64,000 nucleotides of DNA from Achromobacter sp. HZ34 (GTDB lineage Bacteria; Pseudomonadota; Gammaproteobacteria; Burkholderiales; Burkholderiaceae_B): the NCBI RefSeq assembly GCF_002209485.1, contig NZ_NJIX01000006.1:62001-126000 (forward strand), written 5' to 3'. How positions within the stretch are numbered: the stretch's first letter is position 1; every line of letters starts with the position of its first letter. Below are positions 7,397 through 14,827 of this stretch, piece after piece. The notes below the pieces were generated by a model. That model did no database searches and had not been told where the DNA came from. It worked only from the letters and a program-made list of their open reading frames with translations. The position numbers and the translations under genes were made by a program.

Positions 7397-8752
7397 CTAT
7401 CGTTGGATGGTGACTACCGCATCAGGACCTCTGAAAACGATTTTGTCCTTGGCGATCGACTCCAGCCTGTAGTTATCGTACGTGCCGCCGACCATCAATT
7501 TGGTTCCACATGCCAGCATCAGCCAGGGATGCGCGCCGCCCACCACGCTGGTAATGCGAAAGGGAATCGATGCTTCAGGGGGCAGCGCGGGGGGCGGCTC
7601 CGGGACGGCATGCACGCTGTTGAAGTTGTTCTTGTTGAACTGTGCCACCAAGGGATGCAGCACGCGCAGTTGCGGGGTGTCGAGACGTTCGGTGTCGATG
7701 TTCAAGGCGTCATCGGCCCATTTGATGGGCCCCATGGGCAGCAGCACGGCGTTCATGGCGCGCTGCAGGCGGTTCGTGACGTCCGCCAGCAGGACAATGC
7801 CATGGGTTTCCACGGTGACGCCCGCCAGTTTTGCCTCCAGCGTCTGGACGGCGGCGCTGCGGCGTTCCGCGGTGGCCGCGATGCCCTGGATGGTGAGGCG
7901 CCCGGAGCCTAGATATTGCACGTTGGAACGCACCAGGAAATCCTTCAGCACATTCTGTGCGGCGCGGATCTGCACCGTGGCGATCTCGACCTTGATGGCC
8001 GGCCGTGGCTGAATGCGTGAAAGGGCCTGGGCCAGCTGCTCGTATTCGACGTCGTTGCGCACCCAGCCGGTGACGGTGACCGGATCGTCGTCTTTCTGGT
8101 GCACCTGCGCGTCGGACGCCAGGGCCAGCGCGTCCAGGGCCGCCGCAGCCTGGCGCGCGGCGCGTTCGAGCTCCATCTTGTAAGGCGACGCCGGCGTGGC
8201 GTTGGCCGTGGCATTGTTCCAGAACATCCGGGTGCCCAGCACCAGGGCCAGGATGACGCCCGCCGCCATGGCGCATGCCGCCGCCCGCTTGTAAGGCCTG
8301 GCACGCCGTGCCGCGCTGGTCCGGTCCAGGGCGGCAGCATGCGCCGCGGCGGCCCGCCTGGCCGCTGCCGCGGCGCTGGCTTCGACGGTGGTGGGATCGG
8401 GCCAGGGATCGCTGACCGGAGCGACGCTGATCCATACCGGCCCCACCCGCAACGGCATGCCCGGCACGAGCGGGCTTGCCGATGAGGACGCGGCCGCCTT
8501 GGCATCCGCGGTGTCGGCGGCCGCTGTCGAATCGGTGGAACCGGCGGTTTCCGTGGTTTCTGTTTGTGTGCCGTCGAAATGCCAGGACTGGTTCACGACG
8601 CGGATGTGTCCGGCTTGCGCGGGCATGCCTGGGTCGGAAAGGACTATGTCGCAATCGGCGTCACTGCCGACGCTCATCGTGTTTGCGGCGGGCACGCGGG
8701 CCCCCTGGTGCAAACCGGTAAGTATCCTCAGTTCAAGTTGATGGGCGCTCAT
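7397..8752 (-). CDS. sctD: T3SS inner-membrane ring protein (FHA plus BON-like domains)
   Basis: The 451-residue protein has an N-terminal FHA-like cytoplasmic domain (ELRILTGLHQGARVPA, then SVGSDADCDIVLSDPG), an Ala/Ser/Thr-rich stretch, a single membrane helix near residues 155-175, and a periplasmic region with BON/ring-building modules (DDPVTVTGWVRNDVEYEQL near residue 215). It ends with the usual SctD tail (GGTYDNYRLESIAKDKIVFR). It forms the outer of the two concentric inner-membrane rings and contacts the secretin and SctJ. The gene follows sctV by 25 bases and precedes sctF. The low-complexity insert before the membrane helix is longer than in many SctD proteins. Confidence 0.9.
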   Translation of the reverse strand: MSAHQLELRILTGLHQGARVPAANTMSVGSDADCDIVLSDPGMPAQAGHIRVVNQSWHFDGTQTETTETAGSTDSTAAADTADAKAAASSSASPLVPGMPLRVGPVWISVAPVSDPWPDPTTVEASAAAAARRAAAAHAAALDRTSAARRARPYKRAAACAMAAGVILALVLGTRMFWNNATANATPASPYKMELERAARQAAAALDALALASDAQVHQKDDDPVTVTGWVRNDVEYEQLAQALSRIQPRPAIKVEIATVQIRAAQNVLKDFLVRSNVQYLGSGRLTIQGIAATAERRSAAVQTLEAKLAGVTVETHGIVLLADVTNRLQRAMNAVLLPMGPIKWADDALNIDTERLDTPQLRVLHPLVAQFNKNNFNSVHAVPEPPPALPPEASIPFRITSVVGGAHPWLMLACGTKLMVGGTYDNYRLESIAKDKIVFRGPDAVVTIQR

Positions 8753-8777
8753 GATGCGGGGAAATGGTGGGCAAGAT

Positions 8778-10877
8778 TCAGAGTTCGATGCGGGAGAGCG
8801 GCTGTATGTTCAGTTCCGCGGACAGTTCCTGATACGACAGGACCGGCAGGTGATACAGGTCGTTCTCGATCAGTTTGCGCACATACCGCCTGATGTCCAT
8901 GGTGGTCAGCAGGACAGGACGCTGGGCGGTTGTTGCCTGTGGGCCGACCGTCTGCTTTATGCGTTCCAGAAGCAGGGCGGATTGTTCCGGGTCCATCGCA
9001 AGATAACTGCCTCCCGACGTTTGACGGATGGCATCGCGCACGGCTTGTTCGGTGGCGGGAGCGAGCAGGTAAACGGGCAGGAAGCCATGTTCGTTTGCAT
9101 ACTTGTAGCTGATGTAACGCTTCAGCCCCATGCGCGCATACTCGGTCAGCAGTACCGTGTCCTTTTCCTTTGGGGCCCATTCGATGAGGGCTTCCAGGAT
9201 GGCGCGCATATCGCGTATGCAGATGTGCTCGGACACCAGGCGCTGCAGGATCTCCGCCACCTTTTGTACCGGCATGATGCGTTGGGTTTCCTTGACCAGT
9301 TCCGGATAGCGAGGCTCCTGTGCGGTCAGCAGCAGGCGCGCTTCCTGGATGCCGAGGAAGTCGGCCGCGTGGCGCCGCAGCGTTTCGGCGGCACGGTCGG
9401 CGATGACCTGCGCCGGCCATAGGAAGGGCACGCCGGCGGTGCGCAGCATGGTCGCGTGCTTGTCGGCGATCCAATACTCGCGCTGGTCATGCCAGGTTGC
9501 GCCGCCCAGGCGCGGAATGCCCAGCGCCTCCATGTTTTCCGCGCTTTCGCGCGCCAGGATGGCATCCGGCGGGCAATAGCCCTGGTCGGCGGGAACGTCG
9601 TACAGGTGGATGCGGTACTGCCGCCCTGCGCGCGCGAGGTCGTCCTCTTCTTCGCCGACGGCGGGTGTCGCCTCGCCGATGTGCACGTGCATCTCCGGCA
9701 GGGGGATGCCCAGCTCGCGATACAGTTCCCCCCGTGCAGCCAGATAGTCGCGCTTCAGGTCTTCCGGCTCCAGTTCCGCGTCCAGCTCTGGCGTGATTTC
9801 TATGGTCAGCGGACGGGCCGACGATAGCTTGGCCGCGTCGTCCTCCTGTTCCTTGTCCGCAGTGCCTGCCAGCCCGCCACCGTCTTCCCCCCCGACCGGT
9901 CCGTCCTTGGCCGCGCGTCCCAGCGTGAAACCGACCAGGCCCAAGATGGCCGCAAGAATCAGGAAGACCACGGTCGGCATGCCGGGAATCAGGCCCATGA
10001 ACAGTGCCACGGCGGCGCTGATCAACAGCGCGCGCGGATGCGCCATCACTTGCTTGCCGATGTCCTTGCCGACGTTGGAACGCTGCTCGTCCGGCACGCG
10101 GGTGACGATGATGCCGGCGGCGATGGCGGTCAGCAGGGCGGGAATTTGCGATATCAGGCCGTCGCCGATACTCAGGATGGAGTAGGTGGTGGCCGCCTCG
10201 CTGGCGCTCAAGCCGTGCTGGAGGACGCCGATCGCCAGCCCGCCCAGCAGGTTCACGGCGACGATGATGAGGCCGGCAATGGCATCCCCCTTGACGAACT
10301 TCATGGCGCCATCCATCGCGCCGTAAAGTTGGCTTTCCTTCTCCACCAGGCCGCGGCGGCGGCGGGCTTCGTCCTTGTCCAGGGTGCCGGCGCGCACGTC
10401 GGCGTCGATGGACATCTGTTTGCCCGGCATGGCGTCCAGGGAGAAGCGGGCAGCCACTTCGGCCACGCGCTCGGATCCCTTCGTGACCACGATGAATTGC
10501 ACGATGGTCAGGATCAGGAAGACGACCAGGCCGACCACCAGATTGCCGCCGACCACGAAGTTGCCGAAGGTTTCGATGATGTGGCCCGCGTCGCCATTGA
10601 GCAGGATCAGGCGGGTGGTGGCGATGGAGATGCCCAGGCGAAACAGCGTTCCGACCAGCAGTACCGAGGGAAACGAGGAGAAGGCCAGGGGGGATGGCAG
10701 GTAGATGGCGACCATCAACAGGACGCAGGTCAGCGTGATGTTGGCGCCGATAAGGACATCGACCAGGGTGGTCGGCAGCGGCAGGATCATCATGAAGATG
10801 ATCGCGATGACGAAGAACGCCAGGACGATGTCGTTGCGGCTGGTGGCCGCCATAACCAGGCGGGATACTCTTTGCAT
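8778..10877 (-). CDS. sctV: T3SS export-gate protein (LcrD/BcrD homologue)
   Basis: At 699 residues this is a typical SctV. The N-terminal half has about eight membrane helices with the FHIPEP-family hallmarks: LPLPTTLVDVLIGANI, SPLAFSSFPSVLLVGTLFRLG, the RLILL segment and the cytoplasmic FIPEP-like region around VTKGSERVAEVAARFSLDAMPGKQMSIDADVRAG. After residue ~340 comes the cytoplasmic domain that forms a nonameric ring and receives substrates from chaperones. It is preceded by sctY at 20 bases, the same Y-V order as in the Yersinia yscX-yscY-lcrD block, and followed by sctD. A CAGGAA ribosome site precedes the ATG. Confidence 0.95.
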   Translation of the reverse strand: MQRVSRLVMAATSRNDIVLAFFVIAIIFMMILPLPTTLVDVLIGANITLTCVLLMVAIYLPSPLAFSSFPSVLLVGTLFRLGISIATTRLILLNGDAGHIIETFGNFVVGGNLVVGLVVFLILTIVQFIVVTKGSERVAEVAARFSLDAMPGKQMSIDADVRAGTLDKDEARRRRGLVEKESQLYGAMDGAMKFVKGDAIAGLIIVAVNLLGGLAIGVLQHGLSASEAATTYSILSIGDGLISQIPALLTAIAAGIIVTRVPDEQRSNVGKDIGKQVMAHPRALLISAAVALFMGLIPGMPTVVFLILAAILGLVGFTLGRAAKDGPVGGEDGGGLAGTADKEQEDDAAKLSSARPLTIEITPELDAELEPEDLKRDYLAARGELYRELGIPLPEMHVHIGEATPAVGEEEDDLARAGRQYRIHLYDVPADQGYCPPDAILARESAENMEALGIPRLGGATWHDQREYWIADKHATMLRTAGVPFLWPAQVIADRAAETLRRHAADFLGIQEARLLLTAQEPRYPELVKETQRIMPVQKVAEILQRLVSEHICIRDMRAILEALIEWAPKEKDTVLLTEYARMGLKRYISYKYANEHGFLPVYLLAPATEQAVRDAIRQTSGGSYLAMDPEQSALLLERIKQTVGPQATTAQRPVLLTTMDIRRYVRKLIENDLYHLPVLSYQELSAELNIQPLSRIEL

Positions 10878-10897
10878 GGTGGGTTCCTGAGCCGCGA

Positions 10898-11257
10898 TCA
10901 GCTTGTGGGGGGGGGAGTGGGTACGTGGCCGCGGGTCGCGACGTACCTTTGCATGGCGGCGCGCGCGAGCGTTGCCTGGCTCAGTTTCATGTGGGCCTGG
11001 GCGCGAATCAGATTGAAGAGCGGCATTTCCTCGCCCTTGTCGGTGCCTTCCTGCAAGGTGGCCAGCGCGTCGGCGGGGGCGCCGGTGCGCAACTGGGCCA
11101 AGGCCTTCATGGCGCGCGAGCGCACGTCCAGGCGGTCCAGGTGGCCGAGCGTCGTCAGCAACTGCAGGGCGCTGCCGGGTTGGTTGTTCTGCAGTAGCGC
11201 ATACGCGAGCAGGCGCAGTACGGCACAGGCGGCGGGTTGTCTGGGATCCTGGGTCAC
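10898..11257 (-). CDS. sctY: SctY-like TPR protein of the T3SS
   Basis: The 119-residue protein starts with GTG. It is built of helical hairpins like TPRs (LRLLAYALLQNNQPGSALQLLTTL, then MKALAQLRTGAPADALATLQ), the pattern and size of YscY. In Yersinia YscY binds YscX and SctV, and the three genes are consecutive. Here the gene sits directly upstream of sctV and 6 bases after a 149-codon gene that occupies the sctX position, so translation is probably coupled. The C-terminus is a Pro-rich tail (PTPPPTS). A generic TPR chaperone remains possible. Confidence 0.7.
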   Translation of the reverse strand: MTQDPRQPAACAVLRLLAYALLQNNQPGSALQLLTTLGHLDRLDVRSRAMKALAQLRTGAPADALATLQEGTDKGEEMPLFNLIRAQAHMKLSQATLARAAMQRYVATRGHVPTPPPTS

Positions 11258-11263
11258 AAGCGA

Positions 11264-11713
11264 TCAGCCCAGTTTCGGCGAGCGGTGCTTGTAGACGATG
11301 AACGTATCGCTGCGCGTGCAGAACCCGCCGACCACGGATTTTCCCGCGCGGATATCCGCTGCCTTCCGGCTGGCCTGGTCCGCGCTGGCCGGATCGGTCG
11401 TCTTGGCGTGTTGCAACAGCGCTTTCTCTTTGTCCGCGAGAAAGGCTTGCGTCGTGTTCATGGCATCCGCGAAAGAATCCGCGCCGCGCATGGCCTCGCG
11501 ATAGGTATCGCGCGAAAGCAGTTGCCGGAACATGGCGAGGTCAAGGCTGATGGCGGGGCCGGTGCCGGTGTTCGCCGCCCACGTGCGCTCGGCGTCCGGG
11601 CGCACGCCGGCGACGCCTTGGCCCTGCGAAACGGCGTTGGCGTCGACCGCGGTAGGTGCGGCGGCCGAACCCACGTAAGAAGGGCCGGATGTGGATGTAG
11701 GAATTCTGCTCAT
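11264..11713 (-). CDS. Putative SctX-like early T3SS substrate (first gene of the sctX-F operon)
   Basis: The 149-residue protein starts at ATG 11713 (MSRIPTSTSG); a TTG three codons upstream also opens the frame. The N-terminal ~60 residues are Ser/Thr/Ala/Gly-rich and look disordered, like a secretion signal. Residues 60-110 are helical (LAMFRQLLSRDTYREAM, AFLADKEKALLQHA), and the tail is basic (VYKHRSPKLG). YscX is 122 residues, begins MSRI and is encoded immediately upstream of yscY and lcrD; the shared first residues and synteny support an SctX assignment. The rest of the sequence does not align convincingly by eye, so the call rests on position. Confidence 0.4.
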   Translation of the reverse strand: MSRIPTSTSGPSYVGSAAAPTAVDANAVSQGQGVAGVRPDAERTWAANTGTGPAISLDLAMFRQLLSRDTYREAMRGADSFADAMNTTQAFLADKEKALLQHAKTTDPASADQASRKAADIRAGKSVVGGFCTRSDTFIVYKHRSPKLG

Positions 11714-11740
11714 AGTATTCAAGCCTCAAGTAAGCGCACC

Positions 11741-11800
11741 GCGGCGCACATCGCGACGCACATCGCAACGCACATCGCAACGCCCGTCGCAACGCACATC
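11741..11800. repeat. 12-bp tandem repeat (5 units) in the leader of the sctX-F operon
   Basis: Five consecutive 12-base units, consensus GCAACGCACATC: the first two begin GCGGC and GCGAC, the fourth reads GCAACGCCCGTC. The block lies 28 bases before the sctX-like ATG, inside the predicted untranslated leader. Change in copy number would alter leader length and structure without touching a coding frame. Confidence 0.9.
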
Positions 11801-12087
11801 GCGGGGCGCGCTGCACGACGCGCCACGGTCCAGCCTTTGCCTGCGCGAGGGAGCTCCATCCCGGCGTGGCGCTGGAATGGAGGCCGAAGGCGCGGCGTTC
11901 GCGGAACCGAGGGGTGCCATATCCGACGCGTGTTGCGCCGAAAACGAATTTCAGAAAATTCCCGCGATCCCGGAGGGAGCCGGCGATGCCCCGTTGGGCA
12001 GCGCCGACAGCATCCTCACGGGCAGGATCCACGGCGACAGACATCGTGTCTCTGAAGTCGCGTATCTGGAAGCGGGCGTCGTTCGTA

Positions 12088-12113
12088 GTAACGGACCTAT
12101 CCAGATAGGTTCC
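12088..12113 (-). promoter_or_regulatory. Candidate ECF box for the sctX-Y-V-D-F operon
   Basis: On the minus strand GGAAC (12113-12109) is followed by 16 bases and GTTAC (12092-12088). This is the same ten fixed bases and spacing as the box at 432. It points toward sctX, with transcription predicted near 12080. Confidence 0.5.
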
Positions 12114-12157
12114 AAGGGCTCGTCCTGAGGCGGATGGAACTAAGTTTTTTCTTGCTT

Positions 12158-12185
12158 GGAACCGACGGCGATAGCTGGCGACATA
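12158..12185 (+). promoter_or_regulatory. Candidate HrpL-like box, distal, for the sctA operon
   Basis: GGAACC at 12158-12163, 15 bases, CGACATA at 12179-12185. This fits GGAACC-N15/16-CCACNNA with one mismatch in the -10 half. Transcription would start near 12192, about 75 bases before sctA. Confidence 0.4.
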
Positions 12186-12207
12186 CCGTTCAAGCCCGTC
12201 CCTCCGG

Positions 12208-12236
12208 GGAACGGGGTCCCACAAGTGGACGACTCA
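12208..12236 (+). promoter_or_regulatory. Candidate HrpL-like box, proximal, for the sctA operon
   Basis: GGAACG at 12208-12213, 16 bases, CGACTCA at 12230-12236; one mismatch in each half against GGAACC-N16-CCACNNA. The predicted start is about 25 bases before the sctA ATG, giving a short leader with the AGGTGG ribosome site at its end. Confidence 0.45.
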
Positions 12237-12267
12237 CTTTCACGCAATTTTTATATTAGGTGGCGAG

Positions 12268-14322
12268 ATGGCAGACATCCGCAATTCCAGTTTCAACGAC
12301 GTTGCCTTGATGCAGGCAGCGTTTGTCGCAGGCGGCAGCAATCCGGCCAATTTCACCGGGCTGACGGGTGATTCGGAAGCACTCGACCAAGAACTTCGTG
12401 ACCTTCTTCCCGCTGATCCTGGCACGGACGACGACGCTCCCGCGCCTGGCTTCACCACGCGTCCCGCGCATGCCGCGGGCAAGGGCGCCGGTCATGGCGC
12501 GCAAGGCGCCGGCAAAGGCATGAAGGGCCAGGCTGGCGAACAGCAGGGGCTGCGTGATGAAGGTGGCGCCGGCGCCAAGGGCAAGCATGAAGGCCAGGGC
12601 ACGGAGCGGCAGGGTGCCGATACGGGCGCGCCCAGGAGCAGCGCCGGCAGGGAAGGCGCGGCCAAGGAAAACCCTGGCAGGGAAGGCGCTGGCAGAGACG
12701 GTGCAGGTCAAACGGGTACCGGCAAGGACAAGGCCGGCCCGCCGATGGCCACCGCCAGCCAAGGAAATGCACAGACGCAAAAGCGCGGCAGCCCGGCGAG
12801 TGGCCAGGCAAGTCAGGGCGCGCCTGCAGGCGCGGCCAACCTGGCCGCGAACAAGATGTCTCATCAACAGCCCCGGCCAGCGCTGGCCCAGGGCGGCGCC
12901 AATGTGGGCATCCCTACCCCGGGGCCAGAGCAGCTTGTTTCCCCATCGATCGGCCAGGCGCCGGCCGGCACCCCGCCGCCAGGCACCCCGCCCCTGCCAG
13001 GCGCCAGCCTGGCGCAAGCGACAGGCGCCATGTCGGCCCCGGCGTCCGCGCAAGCCGCTGCCAAGCTTGCGGCCCAGCATGCGGTGTTGCTGCCGCAGGC
13101 CCTCGCATCCCAAGGTCCAGGCGACCTTCACCAGCGGCATGCAGCGAAAGGGCCCGGCAAGGATGCCGTGGAAGAGCGCGCGGAAGAAAGCACCGAGGAC
13201 AGCACGGAGGGAACGGTCACCAGGGGCAGCAGGAAGCGCCGCATGGCACCCCCCCCGCTCACGGGCAAGCAGTCGTCGGATTCGAATTCGAATTCAAATT
13301 CGGACGCGAGCGGTGGCGACGGCGGCGGTTCGGACGAAGGGTACGCGTCCGGCCAGGATTCTGTCACTGACTTTGCCAACCCGGGCAAACCAGGCCCGCG
13401 GCGCAAGCGCGAGGCGGTGGCGTCGAACGCGGCGGCCACGGAGGCGCCGGTTGCCGACGGTAAGGCCAGCGTGCCCAAGATCAGCGTGGGAGACGTGGAT
13501 CCCGAGAGGATAAGAAGGATTTTCGCAAACCTGGCTGCCAAGGCGTGGGACGCCAGTACCGACGAGAAGGCCGGGACGGTAGGCAGCTACAGGAACATGC
13601 AGGAGCTGCTGGGGCAAATCATGGCAGCGGTGCCTCCCGGTGCCTTCGACGATCCCAGGTTTCCGAACCTGAAGCGGCAGTCCAAGCTGCTCGACAGTTA
13701 TCTGGGTATCAAGGCAGAGCGCCGCCTCAACCCGGACAAACCGAGTGATCCGCTCGGCGCGCGGTACCTGAGCGCCGCCGACTCCAAGCTGGCGGCCGCG
13801 ATCGCTACCGGCGATGTGTTCGAAATCGTCTACGCGATCATGAGCGTGATGTTCGGCAGCGCGATGGAAAACACGCGGCAAAGAGCCCTCAAGGTCAGGG
13901 AGATCAACGCCGACCAGGAAAGAATTCGCAGCGCCCAGCAGCTGGTGCGGACCCTGGGCCAAGGCTTCAAGCCCGGGGCGGACGGCAAGACCAAGCTCAA
14001 GGACAAGGGTAGCGGTATCTCGGAGGCTGATCTCAACAAGCAGATCCTGGAGGCCCAGACGACGCTCAACGAGATCGGCTGGGATCCAAAGACGTATGCC
14101 GGCGGCAAGGGAATCTCCAAGGAAACGACCAAGCAGGAGTTGGATGACCTGATCTCCAACATGGATTCGAAACTGACTTCATACAACAACATGAACAGTA
14201 TCGAGACCAACGACCTGACGCGTGAAGCGCAAGGCGCGCAAGCGTATCTCACCGGTATGAACAGCATCCTTACCAAGGAGAACCAGGCCCTCAACGGCAT
14301 CGCGACGAGCCTGGCTCGATGA
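12268..14322 (+). CDS. Oversized EspA/SseB-like T3SS filament or tip protein
   Basis: The 684-residue protein has a good AGGTGG ribosome site. Residues ~55-405 are low-complexity: Gly/Ala/Lys repeats (GKGAGHGAQGAGKG), Pro/Ala stretches, a Ser-Asn repeat (SNSNSNS) and two basic clusters (RKRR near residue 325, PRRKRE near 375). Residues ~410-684 form a helical domain with a hydrophobic segment (VFEIVYAIMSVMFGSAM, ~516-532) and a long C-terminal coiled-coil ending in TGMNSILTKENQALNG. That layout matches EspA/SseB filament proteins, which are about 190-200 residues, so this one is over three times longer. The next gene is a SycD-type chaperone, then two translocators, as in sseB-sscA-sseC/D and in place of Bordetella bsp22. 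It probably forms an extracellular extension of the needle; the role of the disordered half is unknown. Confidence 0.65.
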   Translation: MADIRNSSFNDVALMQAAFVAGGSNPANFTGLTGDSEALDQELRDLLPADPGTDDDAPAPGFTTRPAHAAGKGAGHGAQGAGKGMKGQAGEQQGLRDEGGAGAKGKHEGQGTERQGADTGAPRSSAGREGAAKENPGREGAGRDGAGQTGTGKDKAGPPMATASQGNAQTQKRGSPASGQASQGAPAGAANLAANKMSHQQPRPALAQGGANVGIPTPGPEQLVSPSIGQAPAGTPPPGTPPLPGASLAQATGAMSAPASAQAAAKLAAQHAVLLPQALASQGPGDLHQRHAAKGPGKDAVEERAEESTEDSTEGTVTRGSRKRRMAPPPLTGKQSSDSNSNSNSDASGGDGGGSDEGYASGQDSVTDFANPGKPGPRRKREAVASNAAATEAPVADGKASVPKISVGDVDPERIRRIFANLAAKAWDASTDEKAGTVGSYRNMQELLGQIMAAVPPGAFDDPRFPNLKRQSKLLDSYLGIKAERRLNPDKPSDPLGARYLSAADSKLAAAIATGDVFEIVYAIMSVMFGSAMENTRQRALKVREINADQERIRSAQQLVRTLGQGFKPGADGKTKLKDKGSGISEADLNKQILEAQTTLNEIGWDPKTYAGGKGISKETTKQELDDLISNMDSKLTSYNNMNSIETNDLTREAQGAQAYLTGMNSILTKENQALNGIATSLAR

Positions 14323-14789
14323 CCGCGCAAATAAACAAGGAGGCCGTGGCCGCCGCCGCTGCAAGCCTGCGGGAAACCATGGCGAAACTTGCGCTGGAGC
14401 AGGGCAGGCAGCTGACGCCGGCCCTGCGCAAGCGTCTCTACGAGCAGGGGCACACACTTTACGAGGCTGCCCGCTACGAGGAGGCCTACGCGGTGTTCGT
14501 GCAACTGATCGCGGAAGACCCCTTCAATCCGCTGGGATTGAAGGCCGCGGCGGCGGCGGCGCAGGCCCAGGGCAAACACGAAGTCGCCCTTGGCTTCTAT
14601 GTGCCTTTACTGATGACGACGGAAGACCCTGTGAATCTCATGCATTTCGCCGAATGCCTGCTGAAGTTGGGCAAGACGGAGCAAGCCAGGGAAGCACTGG
14701 ACCTGGCGCAATTGCAATGTGTCGGCGAAGAACATGGCGCGGTGCGGGAGTACTGCGCCACCCTTCAGCGCCAGGTATCCCGGTGCTGA
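14319..14789 (+). CDS. Class II T3SS translocator chaperone (SycD/LcrH/BcrH family)
   Basis: The 156-residue protein overlaps the filament gene by 4 bases (ATGA). It has three tandem TPR-like hairpins in the order expected for LcrH: LYEQGHTLYEAARYEEAYAV, then PLGLKAAAAAAQAQGKHEVA and VNLMHFAECLLKLGKTEQA. The concave face of these TPRs binds short peptides of hydrophobic translocators and keeps them soluble in the cytoplasm before export. Its place between the filament gene and the two translocator genes agrees with that. In related systems the same chaperone may also feed back on regulation; nothing in the sequence tests this. Confidence 0.88.
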   Translation: MTAQINKEAVAAAAASLRETMAKLALEQGRQLTPALRKRLYEQGHTLYEAARYEEAYAVFVQLIAEDPFNPLGLKAAAAAAQAQGKHEVALGFYVPLLMTTEDPVNLMHFAECLLKLGKTEQAREALDLAQLQCVGEEHGAVREYCATLQRQVSRC

Positions 14790-14827
14790 GTATCAAGCAA
14801 TCGAAGTTCTGATTATTGGAGAAAGCC

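Larger units (their letters stand above)
11714..12267. other. Divergent control region between the two main T3SS operons
   Basis: This 554-base gap contains no convincing gene. From left to right it holds the five-unit 12-bp minisatellite, a GC-rich leader, a minus-strand GGAAC-N16-GTTAC box (12113 to 12088), and two plus-strand HrpL-like candidates (from 12158 and 12208). Short Arg-rich frames on the minus strand (for example 11726-11920) are composed largely of the repeat and look spurious. If the minus-strand box is used, the sctX operon has a leader of about 365 bases. Confidence 0.6.

Noticed and set aside
11741-11800. CRISPR array
   Set aside because: Units are 12 bases with no spacers; this is a tandem minisatellite.
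11726-11920. 64-residue minus-strand frame ending just before the sctX-like gene
   Set aside because: Made mostly of repeat-encoded Arg/Asp/Cys; no ribosome site of note. It could be a leader peptide, but evidence is lacking.
12136-12162. Third plus-strand ECF box starting at GGAACT 12136
   Set aside because: The position 16 bases downstream reads TGGAA, not a -10-like element.
11541-12224. A 227-residue minus-strand frame across the divergent region
   Set aside because: Its product is Arg-rich and includes the 12-bp repeat; it overlaps the sctX-like gene in another frame and has no family features.
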